Positions 1 to 9,305 are shown, numbered from the stretch's first letter. The stretch: DNA of 64,000 nt from Bin94 sp965215535 (GCA_965215535.1 OZ244063.1:2294001-2358000), one strand, 5' to 3'. Numbers and translations are program-made. Notes: generated by a model not told the origin, from the sequence alone.

Positions 1-82
1 GGCCAGGTCCTTTGCGTAAAGATGCAGTCATTGCGTTATCCATCCGATTTCATATTGCTCCCGGTGCGCATCTGGCATGTAT

Positions 83-979
83 TCACCCTCCCTGCCCTTC
101 GCCCGGCGGCTCCGGCGCCACTCGATCGGCCTGCATGGAACCGATCTCGAAGAGATAGGGCCGGCCCGTCGCCATGACGCGCACACGCTCTTCGGCCTCG
201 ACCAGGGTGAGCGAAACCAGTTCGTTTCCAGCGGCGTCGGCCGCCACCACCATCCAGTCCGAATCGTCGGGCATTGTGGTTCCCTCGGGGGCAAAACCGA
301 TTGCCCGCAGCGATGACAGCTCCTGCAAAATATTGTTCACAACAGTTGTATCGGCCGCAGCGCCACCTGTGCTCCAGATTGAATCCTGTTTCTGGTAGAG
401 CGCTGTTGTGCCGCCCCGGGTGACACGAATTGTCTCAATTCGCTCGGTATCGATCTCTACAATGACCTTGTTGCGCCAGGCGAAGAGCGAGAGTGTGGCC
501 GCACGGCGCAGACCGCTCTCGATCAGGTACACATCGTCGGTGCCGGAAAGGCGGGCGTAGGCAGTGCGGTAGCGATTGCCATCCTTTCCCAGCAGCACCG
601 CCGGAAGTCCCTCGGCAGAGATCGCCACGGCGCTGTCGACCGAGACCTCCAGACGCGCGTGGTTGGCCGGGTTGGTCGAAATCAGCCCGCTCACCTCGGA
701 CTCCTCAAGGGCCAGCATCATGTCATCCAGGGTGACAGGGTCGGCCTCGAACCCATTCACACTCCACCCCTGGGCTCCCCGCTCAAGACGAATCGTGTCC
801 TCCGGATCGGCGATGACAAAGCTCGTCTGCCCGGCGGCCAGCGCAGTCAGCGCATCCTGCAACGCCGAATCGCTCCCTCTCCGATCGCCCCGATCCCGGC
901 CCAAAAAGGTGGTTGCGCCATAGAGAACCAGAACCGCCACCAGACCGTAGAGCGCCCGCCGCAGCGCCTTTGTGCTCAT
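83..979 (-). CDS. DUF4340 domain protein, third gene of a Gld-like ABC operon
   Basis: This gene encodes about 298 residues with one N-terminal membrane segment (residues 8-24, starting MSTKALRRALYG) followed by a soluble extracytoplasmic domain. The body has repeated short motifs of the type 'I.L.R....W' and 'LESGLRRAATLSLFAWRNK' that I recognise as DUF4340, a family usually encoded after GldG-like ABC auxiliary genes. The ATG overlaps the stop of the upstream permease gene by 4 nt (ATGA), so I chose this start over the longer upstream frame. The context says it works with the transporter, probably as an envelope-facing accessory; its biochemical role is unknown. No gene is visible in the first 82 bases. 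Confidence 0.85.
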   Translation of the reverse strand: MSTKALRRALYGLVAVLVLYGATTFLGRDRGDRRGSDSALQDALTALAAGQTSFVIADPEDTIRLERGAQGWSVNGFEADPVTLDDMMLALEESEVSGLISTNPANHARLEVSVDSAVAISAEGLPAVLLGKDGNRYRTAYARLSGTDDVYLIESGLRRAATLSLFAWRNKVIVEIDTERIETIRVTRGGTTALYQKQDSIWSTGGAAADTTVVNNILQELSSLRAIGFAPEGTTMPDDSDWMVVAADAAGNELVSLTLVEAEERVRVMATGRPYLFEIGSMQADRVAPEPPGEGQGG

Positions 980-3276
980 TGTTGTCCTCCCTCCATCTGT
1001 GCATTCCAGCGCCGCCGTGCCCGCGCCGCGCGGCCGGTGACCCGCCAGAATCCATATACAACAAAGAGAAGCGGAATTCCGATCAGCGATCCCCACTTCA
1101 ACAGATTGCGCCCGGTGTCGGAATCGAAGATCAGCGCCGGCGGAGTTCTTTCCTTGGAACGAATTCCGATCAGCGCCTCGTCCTGCGCCAGCCAGTCCAC
1201 CGCATTGGCGGCAAAGATTGCATTTTGCGGATTTGCCTGTACAAATCGATCCTCAAGAAATTCGGCGTCGCCCACGGCCACAATGCGCCCGCCCGGCCGT
1301 ACAGCCGAACCCCCGGCATCGGCAGCGGTATCGGCAACAGCCTGCTCTTCCTCTGTCCGGTCGGTCTGCATAATTGCAACCGCGAGCGTCTGTATATCCA
1401 GCATCTCCTCATCGATTTCCAATTGGAGACTCGGATCGATCATCGCCTCGATTCCCTGTGCGCCGCCGCCCTCGCTCGTCACCCAGAGTGGCGTTACGGC
1501 AGGATCGTCTGCATTGAACTCGAAGGGTGCGGCCCACCCCAGAGTCAGATTGGCCAGATTGCGAACTGTCGGATGATCGGCGCCCACAAGGGCGATCGGC
1601 CAGAAGGGATAGCTTTGTATAACCGAAAGGATCCCGCGCGGCACCGATATGCGCTCGGCCGAGGCCAGATCGAAGACCATTCTGCCTGCAGACTCAACCC
1701 CGCGTGCGGCCAGCAGCTCCTCCAGACCGGTCTCCAGAGGAAGCGCCGAGAGCATTTGTTGTCCTGTGATCGAGTGACGCTCAATCAGGATAAACGCTGC
1801 GCCACCAGCGGCCAGGTAGTTCTCAATTGCCGCCGCTGCCGCGGCGGACAGCGACCGTGTCGGGGCCGCGATCATCAGCACATCCACCGAATCGGGCACC
1901 ACCGGCGCGCTTGCGGAATCGGTCTCCAGATTCACGGTGGAGATCGTGTAGCGTTCGGCCAGGTTCTCGCGGAAGGAGCGGTAGCGCGACGATTCCCGTG
2001 CCCCGAATCCCGAGGCGAAGGCCAGGGTGGGGCGCTCGTCGGTCGTCATCCTTGCGATCATTGAAACCAGGCGAAACTCGAGGTCGTGGGTGCGATCGAT
2101 CAGCGGAATCGCCTCCTGCTGATCGGCATACGTCAATGTCATTCCGAAGTAGCCGCGCCGCACCTCGAGCTCGTCGGTCCGCATTACGTTGAAATCGACC
2201 GGCAGAATTCCCATCGACATCGCCCTGTTGACCTCTTCTTCTTCGTCCGTCGGATCGATCTCGACCATATTCAGCATTCCATTCGAGGCTCGGCGCAGAT
2301 CGGCCAGCAGATCGCGCACATCGCGCAGCGTAAGCTGAATCTCCTGGGGCAGATCGGCGCTCGCAAAGAGGGTCAGCGTCACCACATCGTCGAGCTCGCC
2401 CAGGATCGCGCGGCTTCCCTCCGAGAGGGTGAAGAGGCCTTCGTTCGTCAGATCGAGACGCCCGCGCACGCGCCCGCCGAGCAGATTCAGCACCAGCACC
2501 GCCGCCACAATGGCCAGGGTGCCGATGCGCAACCTGCGGGTGGCCGCGTGCTTCGGGCTGAGACGGAGGCGGCTCAGCGAGGCAACGGCAAGGAGCAGGA
2601 AGAGGGCAGAGGTGGAGATGAAGTAGAGGAGATCGCGCAGATCCACCACCCCGCGCGCCACATTCCCGAAGTGGCTGAGAACGGAGAGCTGAAGCGCCCA
2701 GCCGCCGATGATGCGCGGCAGACCCAACTGCACCACCGGCGTCCCGATCAGAACCAGAACGAAGCAGATCAGCGCGCCCACAATAAAGGCGGTAATCTGG
2801 TTCCGCGTCACCGACGACGCCCAGAGCCCGATCGCGGCCATCTGCGCAATCAGAAGAGCGGCGCCGATATACTGTGCGGCCATGATTCCCGCATCGGCTT
2901 CCGAGACCGCCAGCACGCCCAGCGCCATCGGCAGGGTGCCCGCAAGCGCAATCAGTCCGAAGAGCCAGTTGCCCAGGAACTTGCCCACGACAATCCCGGT
3001 TTCGGTGAGGGGCTGCGCCAGGAGCCACTCCAGGGTGTTGGCGCGCCGTTCCTCGGCCAGACTTTTCATGGTGATCGCCGGAATGAAGACCACCAGAAGC
3101 CAGGGCAGCAGATCGAAGAAGGGCCGCAGGGTGGCCAGCGACATCGCGTAGAGCGGTCGGAAGGTCAGGTAGAGACCGAGCCCCAGGAAGGCCACGGTCA
3201 GGATATAGGCGGTCGGCTGGTCGAAGAATCCGCGCAGCTCGCGGCGGGCGATGCGAAGAATGTGCCGGATGCTCAT
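976..3276 (-). CDS. ABC-2 permease fused to GldG-like auxiliary domain
   Basis: A 766-aa protein with two parts. Residues 1-240 hold about six membrane segments typical of ABC-2/GldF permeases, including the conserved 'MKSLAEERRANTLEWLLAQP' stretch. After a further hydrophobic segment near residue 245, an ABC_transp_aux (GldG-like) extracytoplasmic domain follows, starting 'LDLTNEGLFTLSEGSRAIL' and running to a C-terminal membrane anchor around residue 735. In Bacteroidetes GldF and GldG are separate proteins; here they are one chain. It overlaps the ATPase gene upstream (ATGA, 3273-3276) and the DUF4340 gene downstream (ATGA, 976-979), so all three are translationally coupled. The substrate is unknown and no other gliding gene is in the window. 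Confidence 0.9.
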   Translation of the reverse strand: MSIRHILRIARRELRGFFDQPTAYILTVAFLGLGLYLTFRPLYAMSLATLRPFFDLLPWLLVVFIPAITMKSLAEERRANTLEWLLAQPLTETGIVVGKFLGNWLFGLIALAGTLPMALGVLAVSEADAGIMAAQYIGAALLIAQMAAIGLWASSVTRNQITAFIVGALICFVLVLIGTPVVQLGLPRIIGGWALQLSVLSHFGNVARGVVDLRDLLYFISTSALFLLLAVASLSRLRLSPKHAATRRLRIGTLAIVAAVLVLNLLGGRVRGRLDLTNEGLFTLSEGSRAILGELDDVVTLTLFASADLPQEIQLTLRDVRDLLADLRRASNGMLNMVEIDPTDEEEEVNRAMSMGILPVDFNVMRTDELEVRRGYFGMTLTYADQQEAIPLIDRTHDLEFRLVSMIARMTTDERPTLAFASGFGARESSRYRSFRENLAERYTISTVNLETDSASAPVVPDSVDVLMIAAPTRSLSAAAAAAIENYLAAGGAAFILIERHSITGQQMLSALPLETGLEELLAARGVESAGRMVFDLASAERISVPRGILSVIQSYPFWPIALVGADHPTVRNLANLTLGWAAPFEFNADDPAVTPLWVTSEGGGAQGIEAMIDPSLQLEIDEEMLDIQTLAVAIMQTDRTEEEQAVADTAADAGGSAVRPGGRIVAVGDAEFLEDRFVQANPQNAIFAANAVDWLAQDEALIGIRSKERTPPALIFDSDTGRNLLKWGSLIGIPLLFVVYGFWRVTGRAARARRRWNAQMEGGQQ

Positions 3277-4262
3277 TCGTCGTCCTCCCCGGCTTCCTCT
3301 GTCTTTGCCTCTGCAGCCCCGGATGTCTCCGCTTCCCGGCCGCCCGTGAGGGTGAGCTCGCGGAAGATCTGCTCCAGGGTGGCGCGTTCGCGGCGCAGCT
3401 CCCAGAGAACCCAGTCGCGCTCGGTGGCCATGCGAAAGATTGCGGGCCGGAGCTCGCGGTCGCCCTCGGCCTCCAGCCGGACGCGCACCCGTCCCTCGAC
3501 CGCCTCGACGCTGTGATCCACGACGCCGGCGATTCCCGCCAGCGCCCCGGCGACCTCTGCGCCCTCGGCCTCGACCGTGTAGCGCGCGAGTCCCCGCCCG
3601 GAATCCATCAGATCGGCAACCGTTCCATCGGCGGCGATCGCACCCTGCGAGATGATGAGCAGCCGATCGCAGGTGGCCTCGACCTCCTGCATGACATGCG
3701 TACTGAGGATCACTGTGCGTTCGCTTCCCAGCGACCCCACCAGCTTTCGAATTTCGACGCGCTGGTTCGGATCGAGACCCTCGGTGGGCTCGTCGAGTAC
3801 CAGGATTTCGGGTTCGTGGAGAATGGCGGCGGCCATGCCGGTGCGCTGGCGGTATCCCTTCGAAATCTCGCCGATCGGGCGGAAGAAGACAGCGCCGAGA
3901 CCGGTCTCCTCGGCGGCGTTGCCGATCGCGCTCCGGGCCGCGCCGGATTCCAGTCCCCGCAGCGAGGCGACGTACTCGAGGAACTCGCAGACGAGCATAT
4001 CGTCATAGAGCGGATTGGCTTCGGGCAGATAGCCGATTCGGGATTTGGCCCCGGTGAGATTCCCGTCAATTGGAACCCCGTCGAAGCGGATCGTGCCCTC
4101 GTCGGGCTGAAGCGTCCCCGTCAGCATGCGCATGGTCGTGGTTTTGCCGGCGCCATTCGGACCCAGAAATCCGACCACCTCGCCGCGGTCCACCCTGAAG
4201 CTGGCGCGATTCACCGCAACGACCGATCCGTAGCGCTTCGTCACCCCTTCAACCGAAATCAT
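3273..4262 (-). CDS. ABC transporter ATP-binding protein, GldA-like
   Basis: This 329-aa ATPase has Walker A GPNGAGKTT near residue 35, a signature loop reading SKGYRQR near 135, Walker B ILVLDEPTEGLDP near 155 and an H-loop in 'STHVMQE'. The SKGYRQR form and the 20-kDa C-terminal extension match GldA/NosF-type ATPases that energise ABC-2 permeases. The extension ends in an acidic, alanine-rich tail. The start is well supported: a perfect AGGAGG sits 5 nt upstream of the ATG on the minus strand (plus coordinates 4268-4273). It is the first gene of the operon with the permease::GldG fusion and DUF4340, and should form the cytoplasmic motor of that transporter. Confidence 0.93.
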   Translation of the reverse strand: MISVEGVTKRYGSVVAVNRASFRVDRGEVVGFLGPNGAGKTTTMRMLTGTLQPDEGTIRFDGVPIDGNLTGAKSRIGYLPEANPLYDDMLVCEFLEYVASLRGLESGAARSAIGNAAEETGLGAVFFRPIGEISKGYRQRTGMAAAILHEPEILVLDEPTEGLDPNQRVEIRKLVGSLGSERTVILSTHVMQEVEATCDRLLIISQGAIAADGTVADLMDSGRGLARYTVEAEGAEVAGALAGIAGVVDHSVEAVEGRVRVRLEAEGDRELRPAIFRMATERDWVLWELRRERATLEQIFRELTLTGGREAETSGAAEAKTEEAGEDDE

Positions 4263-4678
4263 TCATCCTCCTGTGAGGTCAGTGCGCCCACCCGTCGGCG
4301 TCGCATTGCGAATCGCAGGGCGGGGCATGTGGAACCAATCCATTATCCTGGCCAGAAGCGTTGCCAGGAGTCGAAATGTGGGAATGGGCGGCGAGAGTGT
4401 CCAGATTCGGGGCGGGTGCCGGTAACGAAAAGAGTGGCGGCCGGGAAGCGGTTGGCAGGGGAAGGCGGAGCGGGGCGGGTGCCGGTCGCTCTCCAGCGGT
4501 CCAGTACGGGCGGAGCGGTCGCGCATTCGTTACCTTCGAGTGACCGGAAGCGGACCCGTTTTCGGTCATCTTCTCTCTGTCCCGCCGCGCCCCGAACAAA
4601 TCCGGGCCGGAGAGGCGAACCGAGCGGGCAACGAAGCCCGGTTGAGACACATCACACGATCCCCGAAGAGGATATCCA
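4263..4678. other. Intergenic region between divergent ABC operon and TonB receptor gene
   Basis: These 416 bases separate two divergently transcribed units and must hold both promoters. Only the ribosome binding sites are clear: AGGAGG for the ATPase on the minus strand and GAAGAGGA about 7-14 nt upstream of the receptor ATG on the plus strand. Short frames here look like noise. No convincing -35/-10 pair, RNA gene or repeat was found. Confidence 0.5.
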
Positions 4679-7438
4679 ATGAAACGACAGGCGACACGGC
4701 TGGCTCTCATGGCTGCGCTCCTTCTGCCCGCTGCGGGGCTTCTGGCGCAGGAAAACGCAACGGTGACAGGGAATGTCACCTCGGATGGAACCGGGCTGGG
4801 AAGCGCGCAGATCGTGCTGGTCCGGACCGCGACGGGTGCCCAGTACGGGGGGCTCACCAACTCCGAGGGGCGCTTCAACATCGTGGGCGTGCCCGCCGGC
4901 ACCTATTCCATGACTGCGCAGATCATCGGCTACACCAGCAGCACCCACGAGGTCACCGTCGAGGCCGGAAGCACCGCAGTGGTTGACTTCACGCTGCTCC
5001 CAAGCGCGGTGGCGCTGGGCGGAATCGAAGTCTTGGCGGAGCGGGCCGAGGAACGGCGCACCCCGGTGGCATTCACCGATGTCTCGAAGACGCGGATCCA
5101 GGCCGAACTGGGCTCGCGCGATCTGCCCCTTGTGCTGAATGTGACCCCTTCGGTCTATTCGACGGCCCAGGGCGGAGGTGCGGGCGATGCGCGCATCAAT
5201 GTTCGCGGGTTCAGCCAGCGCAACACCGCCGTCATGATTAACGGCGTTCCCGTCAACGACATGGAGAATGGCTGGGTGTACTGGTCCAACTGGGACGGGC
5301 TGGGCGACGCCGCCACCAGTATCCAGCTCCAGCGCGGCCTGAGCGCCATCAACCTGGCCACCCCCTCGATCGGCGGCACCCTGAATGTCATTACCGATCC
5401 CAGCGCCCAGGATCCCGGCTACACCCTCAAGCAGGAGTTTGGCTCGGGTCAATTCCGCAAAACCACAATGACCGCCTCGACCGGCCCAATCGGCGACTTC
5501 GCCATGACGGTCTCGGGGGTGCGCAAGACCGGCGATGGCCTGATTGACGGCACCTGGACCGATGCATGGTCCTACTACCTGGCCTCGCAGTACCGGATCG
5601 GCGATGGCAACCGCCTTGAATTCTATGCCGTCGGCGCCCCACAGCGACATGGCCAGAATCTCTACCGCCTCAACATTGCCACCCTCGATCGCGAATTCGC
5701 GGCCTCGCTCAGCGACTACGATCCTGCCGGGCTGGCGCGGTTTTCCAACGAGGCCGGGCGCTTCTGGAGCCCCAATGTGGCCGGCGTCGATCCGAGCTAT
5801 ACCGGCCGACAGTTCACCAGCACCGGGCCGGGCGCGGGCGTCTTCAGCCGCAAGAGCCGCTACTTCATCAACGAGCGCGAGAACTACTTCCACAAGCCGC
5901 AGGTCAACCTCAACTGGTTCTCGAACCTGGGCAGCGGCCTCACCCTCAACACCGTCGCCTACTATTCGGGCGGCCAGGGGGGCGGAACCGGAACCTACGG
6001 ATCGCTGCGATGGGATTACACCTACGGACAGCGCTTTGCCAACTGGGATGACACAATCGAGCGCAATCGCGGCAGCGAGAACGGCTCTCTCGGGATTTTG
6101 CGCAACTCGGTCAACAACCAGGACACCTGGGGCACAATCGCAAAGGTGAACAAGGACTTCGGCAACGGGCTGGTCACCGAGTTCGGAATCGACTGGCGGA
6201 CCGCAACCATTGAGCACTACCGCGAGGTGCGCGACCTTTTGGGCGGCACCCACTACAACGACTGTTTCCGCGGCTGTTCCTCGGCATTCTGGAGCGAGGC
6301 CGAGGGCGATCGCGGGCTGGGCGACAAGATCCACTATCACAACGAGAACACCGTCAACTGGGTCGGCGCGCACATCCAGGCCGAGAAGTCCTCGCTGGAC
6401 GGATCCTTCTACGGGATGGTCGGCGTGTCGCGCAACTCGTACGACTTTGTCGATTTCTTCAAGCGGGGCGCAGGCGGCGGCTTCCTGACACTCGAGAGCG
6501 GCGGCCTGACCGGCTACCAGGTCAAGGGTGGCGCAATGCGCAATCTCAGCCTCGAGTGGTCGCTCTACGGCAATGCCGGCTACGTCTCGAAGGTGCCGAT
6601 CTTCGATGGCGCAATCGACGACATCAATGGACTGCTTGTTGACAACCCCGAGAACGAAACCTTCCTCTCCTTCGAGCTGGGCACCCGCTTCCGGTCCCTG
6701 AACCGGCAGTTCTCGCTCGACGCCAACCTCTACTTCACCCAGTGGAACGACCGGACCGCGCGTCGCTTCGCCCGCGACTTCTTCGGCGAGGGCCAGGATG
6801 CGGTGATCCGGATGCTGGGCATGGACGCGCGGCATATGGGCGCCGAGCTGGAGGCCGCCTGGCAGCCTGCGGACTTCATGCGCTTCGACGGCGCTCTCTC
6901 GTATGGCGACTGGAAGCATACCAACGACATCGAGGGTTCCTACGCAGCCGAGGATCAGCGCTCTGGAAGCATCGAGTACACCTTCCATGTACAGGATCTC
7001 TATGTGGGCGACGCACCCCAGTTCCAGGTTGCCTATGCGCTCTCGGTCTTCCCGCGCGGCGGGCTGTGGATGCAGTTCGCCGGCCGCACCTATGGCAAGC
7101 ACTACGCCAACTTCGATCCCTTCTCGCGGACCAGCGGCGCCGATGCCGGCATCCAGTCCTGGAGCCCGCCCGGCTATACCGTCTTCGATTTCCGCATCTC
7201 GTACCGGCTGGCCGAGGAGATGGCTTCGGCCTTCGGCGGGAATGTGCAGCTTTTCCTGCACGGCTTCAATATTTTCGATACCGTCTACATTCAGGACGCA
7301 ACCGACAACTCGCGCTTCAATGGCTATCGCGACGAGAGCGAGCGCGCGGCCGGGCGTCTGAGCCATCAGGCCGACGACGCCGAGGTCTTCCTGGGCTATC
7401 CGCGCAGCTTCAACTTCGGTTTCCAGATTTACCACTAG
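4679..7438 (+). CDS. TonB-dependent outer-membrane receptor with carboxypeptidase-like domain
   Basis: A 919-aa outer-membrane protein. Residues 1-23 form a signal peptide (MKRQATRLALMAALLLPAAG). Residues about 25-105 are a CarboxypepD_reg-like beta-sandwich ('GRFNIVGVPAGTYSMTAQIIGY'-type core). The plug follows, with 'DARINVRGFSQRN' and 'INGVPVNDMENGWVYWSNW', a signature of Bacteroidetes/Gemmatimonadota receptors. The C-terminal 650 residues alternate aromatic and polar residues as in a 22-strand barrel and end in FNFGFQIYH with a terminal aromatic. It should import a large substrate using TonB energy; the substrate cannot be read from the sequence. No SusD partner lies next to it. The following DUF3311/SSS pair could belong to the same uptake route, but a strong hairpin separates them. 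Confidence 0.93.
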   Translation: MKRQATRLALMAALLLPAAGLLAQENATVTGNVTSDGTGLGSAQIVLVRTATGAQYGGLTNSEGRFNIVGVPAGTYSMTAQIIGYTSSTHEVTVEAGSTAVVDFTLLPSAVALGGIEVLAERAEERRTPVAFTDVSKTRIQAELGSRDLPLVLNVTPSVYSTAQGGGAGDARINVRGFSQRNTAVMINGVPVNDMENGWVYWSNWDGLGDAATSIQLQRGLSAINLATPSIGGTLNVITDPSAQDPGYTLKQEFGSGQFRKTTMTASTGPIGDFAMTVSGVRKTGDGLIDGTWTDAWSYYLASQYRIGDGNRLEFYAVGAPQRHGQNLYRLNIATLDREFAASLSDYDPAGLARFSNEAGRFWSPNVAGVDPSYTGRQFTSTGPGAGVFSRKSRYFINERENYFHKPQVNLNWFSNLGSGLTLNTVAYYSGGQGGGTGTYGSLRWDYTYGQRFANWDDTIERNRGSENGSLGILRNSVNNQDTWGTIAKVNKDFGNGLVTEFGIDWRTATIEHYREVRDLLGGTHYNDCFRGCSSAFWSEAEGDRGLGDKIHYHNENTVNWVGAHIQAEKSSLDGSFYGMVGVSRNSYDFVDFFKRGAGGGFLTLESGGLTGYQVKGGAMRNLSLEWSLYGNAGYVSKVPIFDGAIDDINGLLVDNPENETFLSFELGTRFRSLNRQFSLDANLYFTQWNDRTARRFARDFFGEGQDAVIRMLGMDARHMGAELEAAWQPADFMRFDGALSYGDWKHTNDIEGSYAAEDQRSGSIEYTFHVQDLYVGDAPQFQVAYALSVFPRGGLWMQFAGRTYGKHYANFDPFSRTSGADAGIQSWSPPGYTVFDFRISYRLAEEMASAFGGNVQLFLHGFNIFDTVYIQDATDNSRFNGYRDESERAAGRLSHQADDAEVFLGYPRSFNFGFQIYH

Positions 7439-7452
7439 CAGTTGCAGTCATG

Positions 7453-7498
7453 TGGCGGCTGCGGGCGGCGGGTCTCAACCTGTCATCCGCAGCCGCCA
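7453..7498 (+). terminator. Hairpin with perfect 12-bp stem after the TonB receptor gene
   Basis: TGGCGGCTGCGG at 7453-7464 pairs perfectly with CCGCAGCCGCCA at 7487-7498, leaving a 22-nt loop. It starts 15 nt after the receptor stop and ends 17 nt before the DUF3311 start. There is no T-run after the stem, so it may be a factor-assisted terminator, an attenuator or an mRNA-stabilising element. If the DUF3311 protein instead started at the ATG at 7450, the hairpin would lie in coding sequence; I think this less likely. Confidence 0.55.
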
Positions 7499-7515
7499 GC
7501 CCACCCCAGGCCGCC

Positions 7516-7740
7516 ATGAAGATCGCCCGCTCCCACTACCTCCCCCGCACCCGGGGCGGCTGGACGTGCACGGTTGCATTTCTTTTCTTCATGCTGCTTG
7601 CAGAACCCCCGATTGTTCATGGCCTGATGAATCGCATTGAGCCCTGGATTCTGGGAATGCCTTTCCTCTTCGTCTGGCTTCTGGTTGTATATCTGGCCGG
7701 GATCGCCGTGCTCATTCGCGCACAGAGGTCAAGGCTGTAA
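7516..7740 (+). CDS. DUF3311 family small membrane protein
   Basis: A 74-aa protein with two hydrophobic segments (around residues 14-32 and 45-66) separated by 'EPPIVHGLMNRIEPWILGMPFLF'. This layout and the position directly before a sodium:solute symporter gene match DUF3311, a family that almost always precedes an SSS symporter and may be its small partner subunit. I chose the ATG giving MKIARSHYLPRT; an upstream in-frame ATG at 7450 would add 22 residues that read through the hairpin. The stop lies 1 nt before the symporter start, so the two are surely cotranscribed. Confidence 0.8.
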   Translation: MKIARSHYLPRTRGGWTCTVAFLFFMLLAEPPIVHGLMNRIEPWILGMPFLFVWLLVVYLAGIAVLIRAQRSRL

Positions 7741-7741
7741 C

Positions 7742-9226
7742 GTGGAGTCCTGGGTTGTCTCTACCGGTCTGATCTTTCTCTATCTGGTCGCCACCATTGT
7801 GATCGGAGTGCTGGCCAATCGCCGTAGCAGCGCCAACTTGGAGGATTTTTTCCTCTACGGGCGGCAGGCGGGCTTTATCGTTCTCTACCTGACGGTTGTG
7901 GCCACCTTTCACTCGGCCTTTGCCTTCCTGGGTTCGGGCGGCTTCTTCTATACGCACGGTCTCGGCTTCTGGATGGCGGGCACCTGGACGCTCCTTGTGG
8001 GCGCCATCACCTTCACTCTGGGGACGCGCATCTGGGCGCTTGGCAAGAAGTTCGGCTATGTCACCCCGGCCGATCTGCTTGCGGACTTCTACAAAAGCGA
8101 GACGGTGCGGGTGATTGTGGCTCTGGTCTCGGTGCTCTTCTCGGTCATCTATATCCAGGTGCAGGCGCAGGGGCTGGGAATCATCCTTTCGGTGGCCACC
8201 GGCGATCGCATTCCCCTTGAGCTGGCTTCCTTCATTCTGCTGACGGTCGCGGCGGGCTACCTCATGGTGGGGGGACTGCGCGCCGTCTACTGGACCGACG
8301 TCATTCAGGGAATCTGGATGTACGTTGCGGTCTGGACCGGCAGCCTGCTCCTGACCTGGAAGCTCTTCGGCGGACCGGTCGAGCTGTGGCGGCGGGTGGC
8401 CAGCGAGCGCCCGGATCTTCTGACGCTGCCGGGCCCCGAGGGATTCTTTACCCCGGGGATGTGGGTCGGCATGACGATTGCGCTTTCCTTCGGGATCATC
8501 TTTCAGCCCCAGATGATGATTCGCTACTTCACGGCGGCCTCGTCGCGAACGCTTAAGCTTCTGGGCGCAACAACGCCGCTCTACCTTATGACGCTCTTCA
8601 TTCCGGCGGCACTGGTGGGGCTGGGCGGCGCCCTGATTCTGCCCGAACTCGAAGTTGCAGATCGAATTTTTCCCGAATTGCTGGTTCGCCATGCGCCTGC
8701 ATGGCTGACCGGGCTGATTCTGGCGGGCGCCACCGCAGCGGCAATGTCCACCCTGGATTCAATTCTGCACTCCAACATGACCATCCTGACCCGCGATGTG
8801 TATCAGCGCTATGTTGCTCCGGAGCGCAGTGAGCGCCATTACATGGCCTTCGGTCGCTGGGTGGTGGTGGCGCTTCTGGTGCTGGGGTGGCTGCTGATTT
8901 CGGAGCTGGACTACCTGGTGACGCTGGTGACCATGTCGGGCGCGGGGGCCCTGCAGCTCATGCCGGGGGTGCTGGGCGTCTGCTATCCCACCGGACGGCG
9001 GCCGCTGACGGCCAAGGGTGTGGTCGCGGGGATTCTGGCGGGACTGCTTGCGCTCTACATGACGCGCCTGTACTGGTATCAGCCGCTGGGCGTTCACGAG
9101 GCGATCTGGTCGCTGGGAATCAATTTTGTGGTTGCGATTGCAGTATCGCGCTTCACCCCCGCACCGCCTGCAGAGACAGTGGAGCGGATTCATGGCGAGA
9201 TGGAGCGCTTCGTCTACGGCGATTAA
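7742..9226 (+). CDS. Sodium:solute symporter (SSS family) paired with DUF3311
   Basis: The 494-aa product has about 13 hydrophobic segments and SSS features: an N-terminal helix, then 'LEDFFLYGRQAGFIVLYLTVVA', and the sodium-site region 'AATAAAMSTLDSILHSNMTIL' around residue 345. The GTG start is 1 nt after the DUF3311 stop, with an AGG-rich stretch (aggtcaagg) upstream; the frame extends further upstream only by overlapping DUF3311, so GTG is preferred. The protein should couple sodium entry to uptake of an organic solute; DUF3311-linked members often resemble pantothenate or monocarboxylate carriers, but the substrate is not readable here. Confidence 0.9.
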   Translation: MESWVVSTGLIFLYLVATIVIGVLANRRSSANLEDFFLYGRQAGFIVLYLTVVATFHSAFAFLGSGGFFYTHGLGFWMAGTWTLLVGAITFTLGTRIWALGKKFGYVTPADLLADFYKSETVRVIVALVSVLFSVIYIQVQAQGLGIILSVATGDRIPLELASFILLTVAAGYLMVGGLRAVYWTDVIQGIWMYVAVWTGSLLLTWKLFGGPVELWRRVASERPDLLTLPGPEGFFTPGMWVGMTIALSFGIIFQPQMMIRYFTAASSRTLKLLGATTPLYLMTLFIPAALVGLGGALILPELEVADRIFPELLVRHAPAWLTGLILAGATAAAMSTLDSILHSNMTILTRDVYQRYVAPERSERHYMAFGRWVVVALLVLGWLLISELDYLVTLVTMSGAGALQLMPGVLGVCYPTGRRPLTAKGVVAGILAGLLALYMTRLYWYQPLGVHEAIWSLGINFVVAIAVSRFTPAPPAETVERIHGEMERFVYGD

Positions 9227-9234
9227 GGCAAATG

Positions 9235-9305
9235 TTGTGCAATTTGCGCATTCATGCATTGTGCAATCGTATACTGATTGTGCTGCATATGCACTGCTTG
9301 TGCAG
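9235..9305. repeat. Array of four TTGTGCAA-like direct repeats between convergent genes
   Basis: TTGTGCAA occurs at 9235-9242 and 9259-9266, with variants TTGTGCT at 9278-9284 and TTGTGCAG at 9298-9305, spaced 24, 19 and 20 nt. A TGCATATGCA palindrome lies at 9284-9293. The stretch is clearly poorer in GC than its surroundings and sits between the 3' end of the symporter gene and the 3' end of the metallophosphatase gene, an odd place for an operator. It could be a terminator zone or a protein-binding cluster. Confidence 0.45.

Noticed and set aside
28..294. 88-aa minus-strand frame at the left edge
   Set aside because: Overlaps the DUF4340 gene in another frame and its composition (W, R, P) is typical of out-of-frame translation.
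913..2064. 383-aa plus-strand frame over the ABC permease fusion gene
   Set aside because: Shadow frame with no motif; the minus-strand genes overlap by ATGA and match known families.
4652..7435. 927-aa minus-strand open frame over the TonB receptor gene
   Set aside because: No family motif and no ribosome site; the plus strand encodes a clear receptor with signal peptide, plug and barrel.
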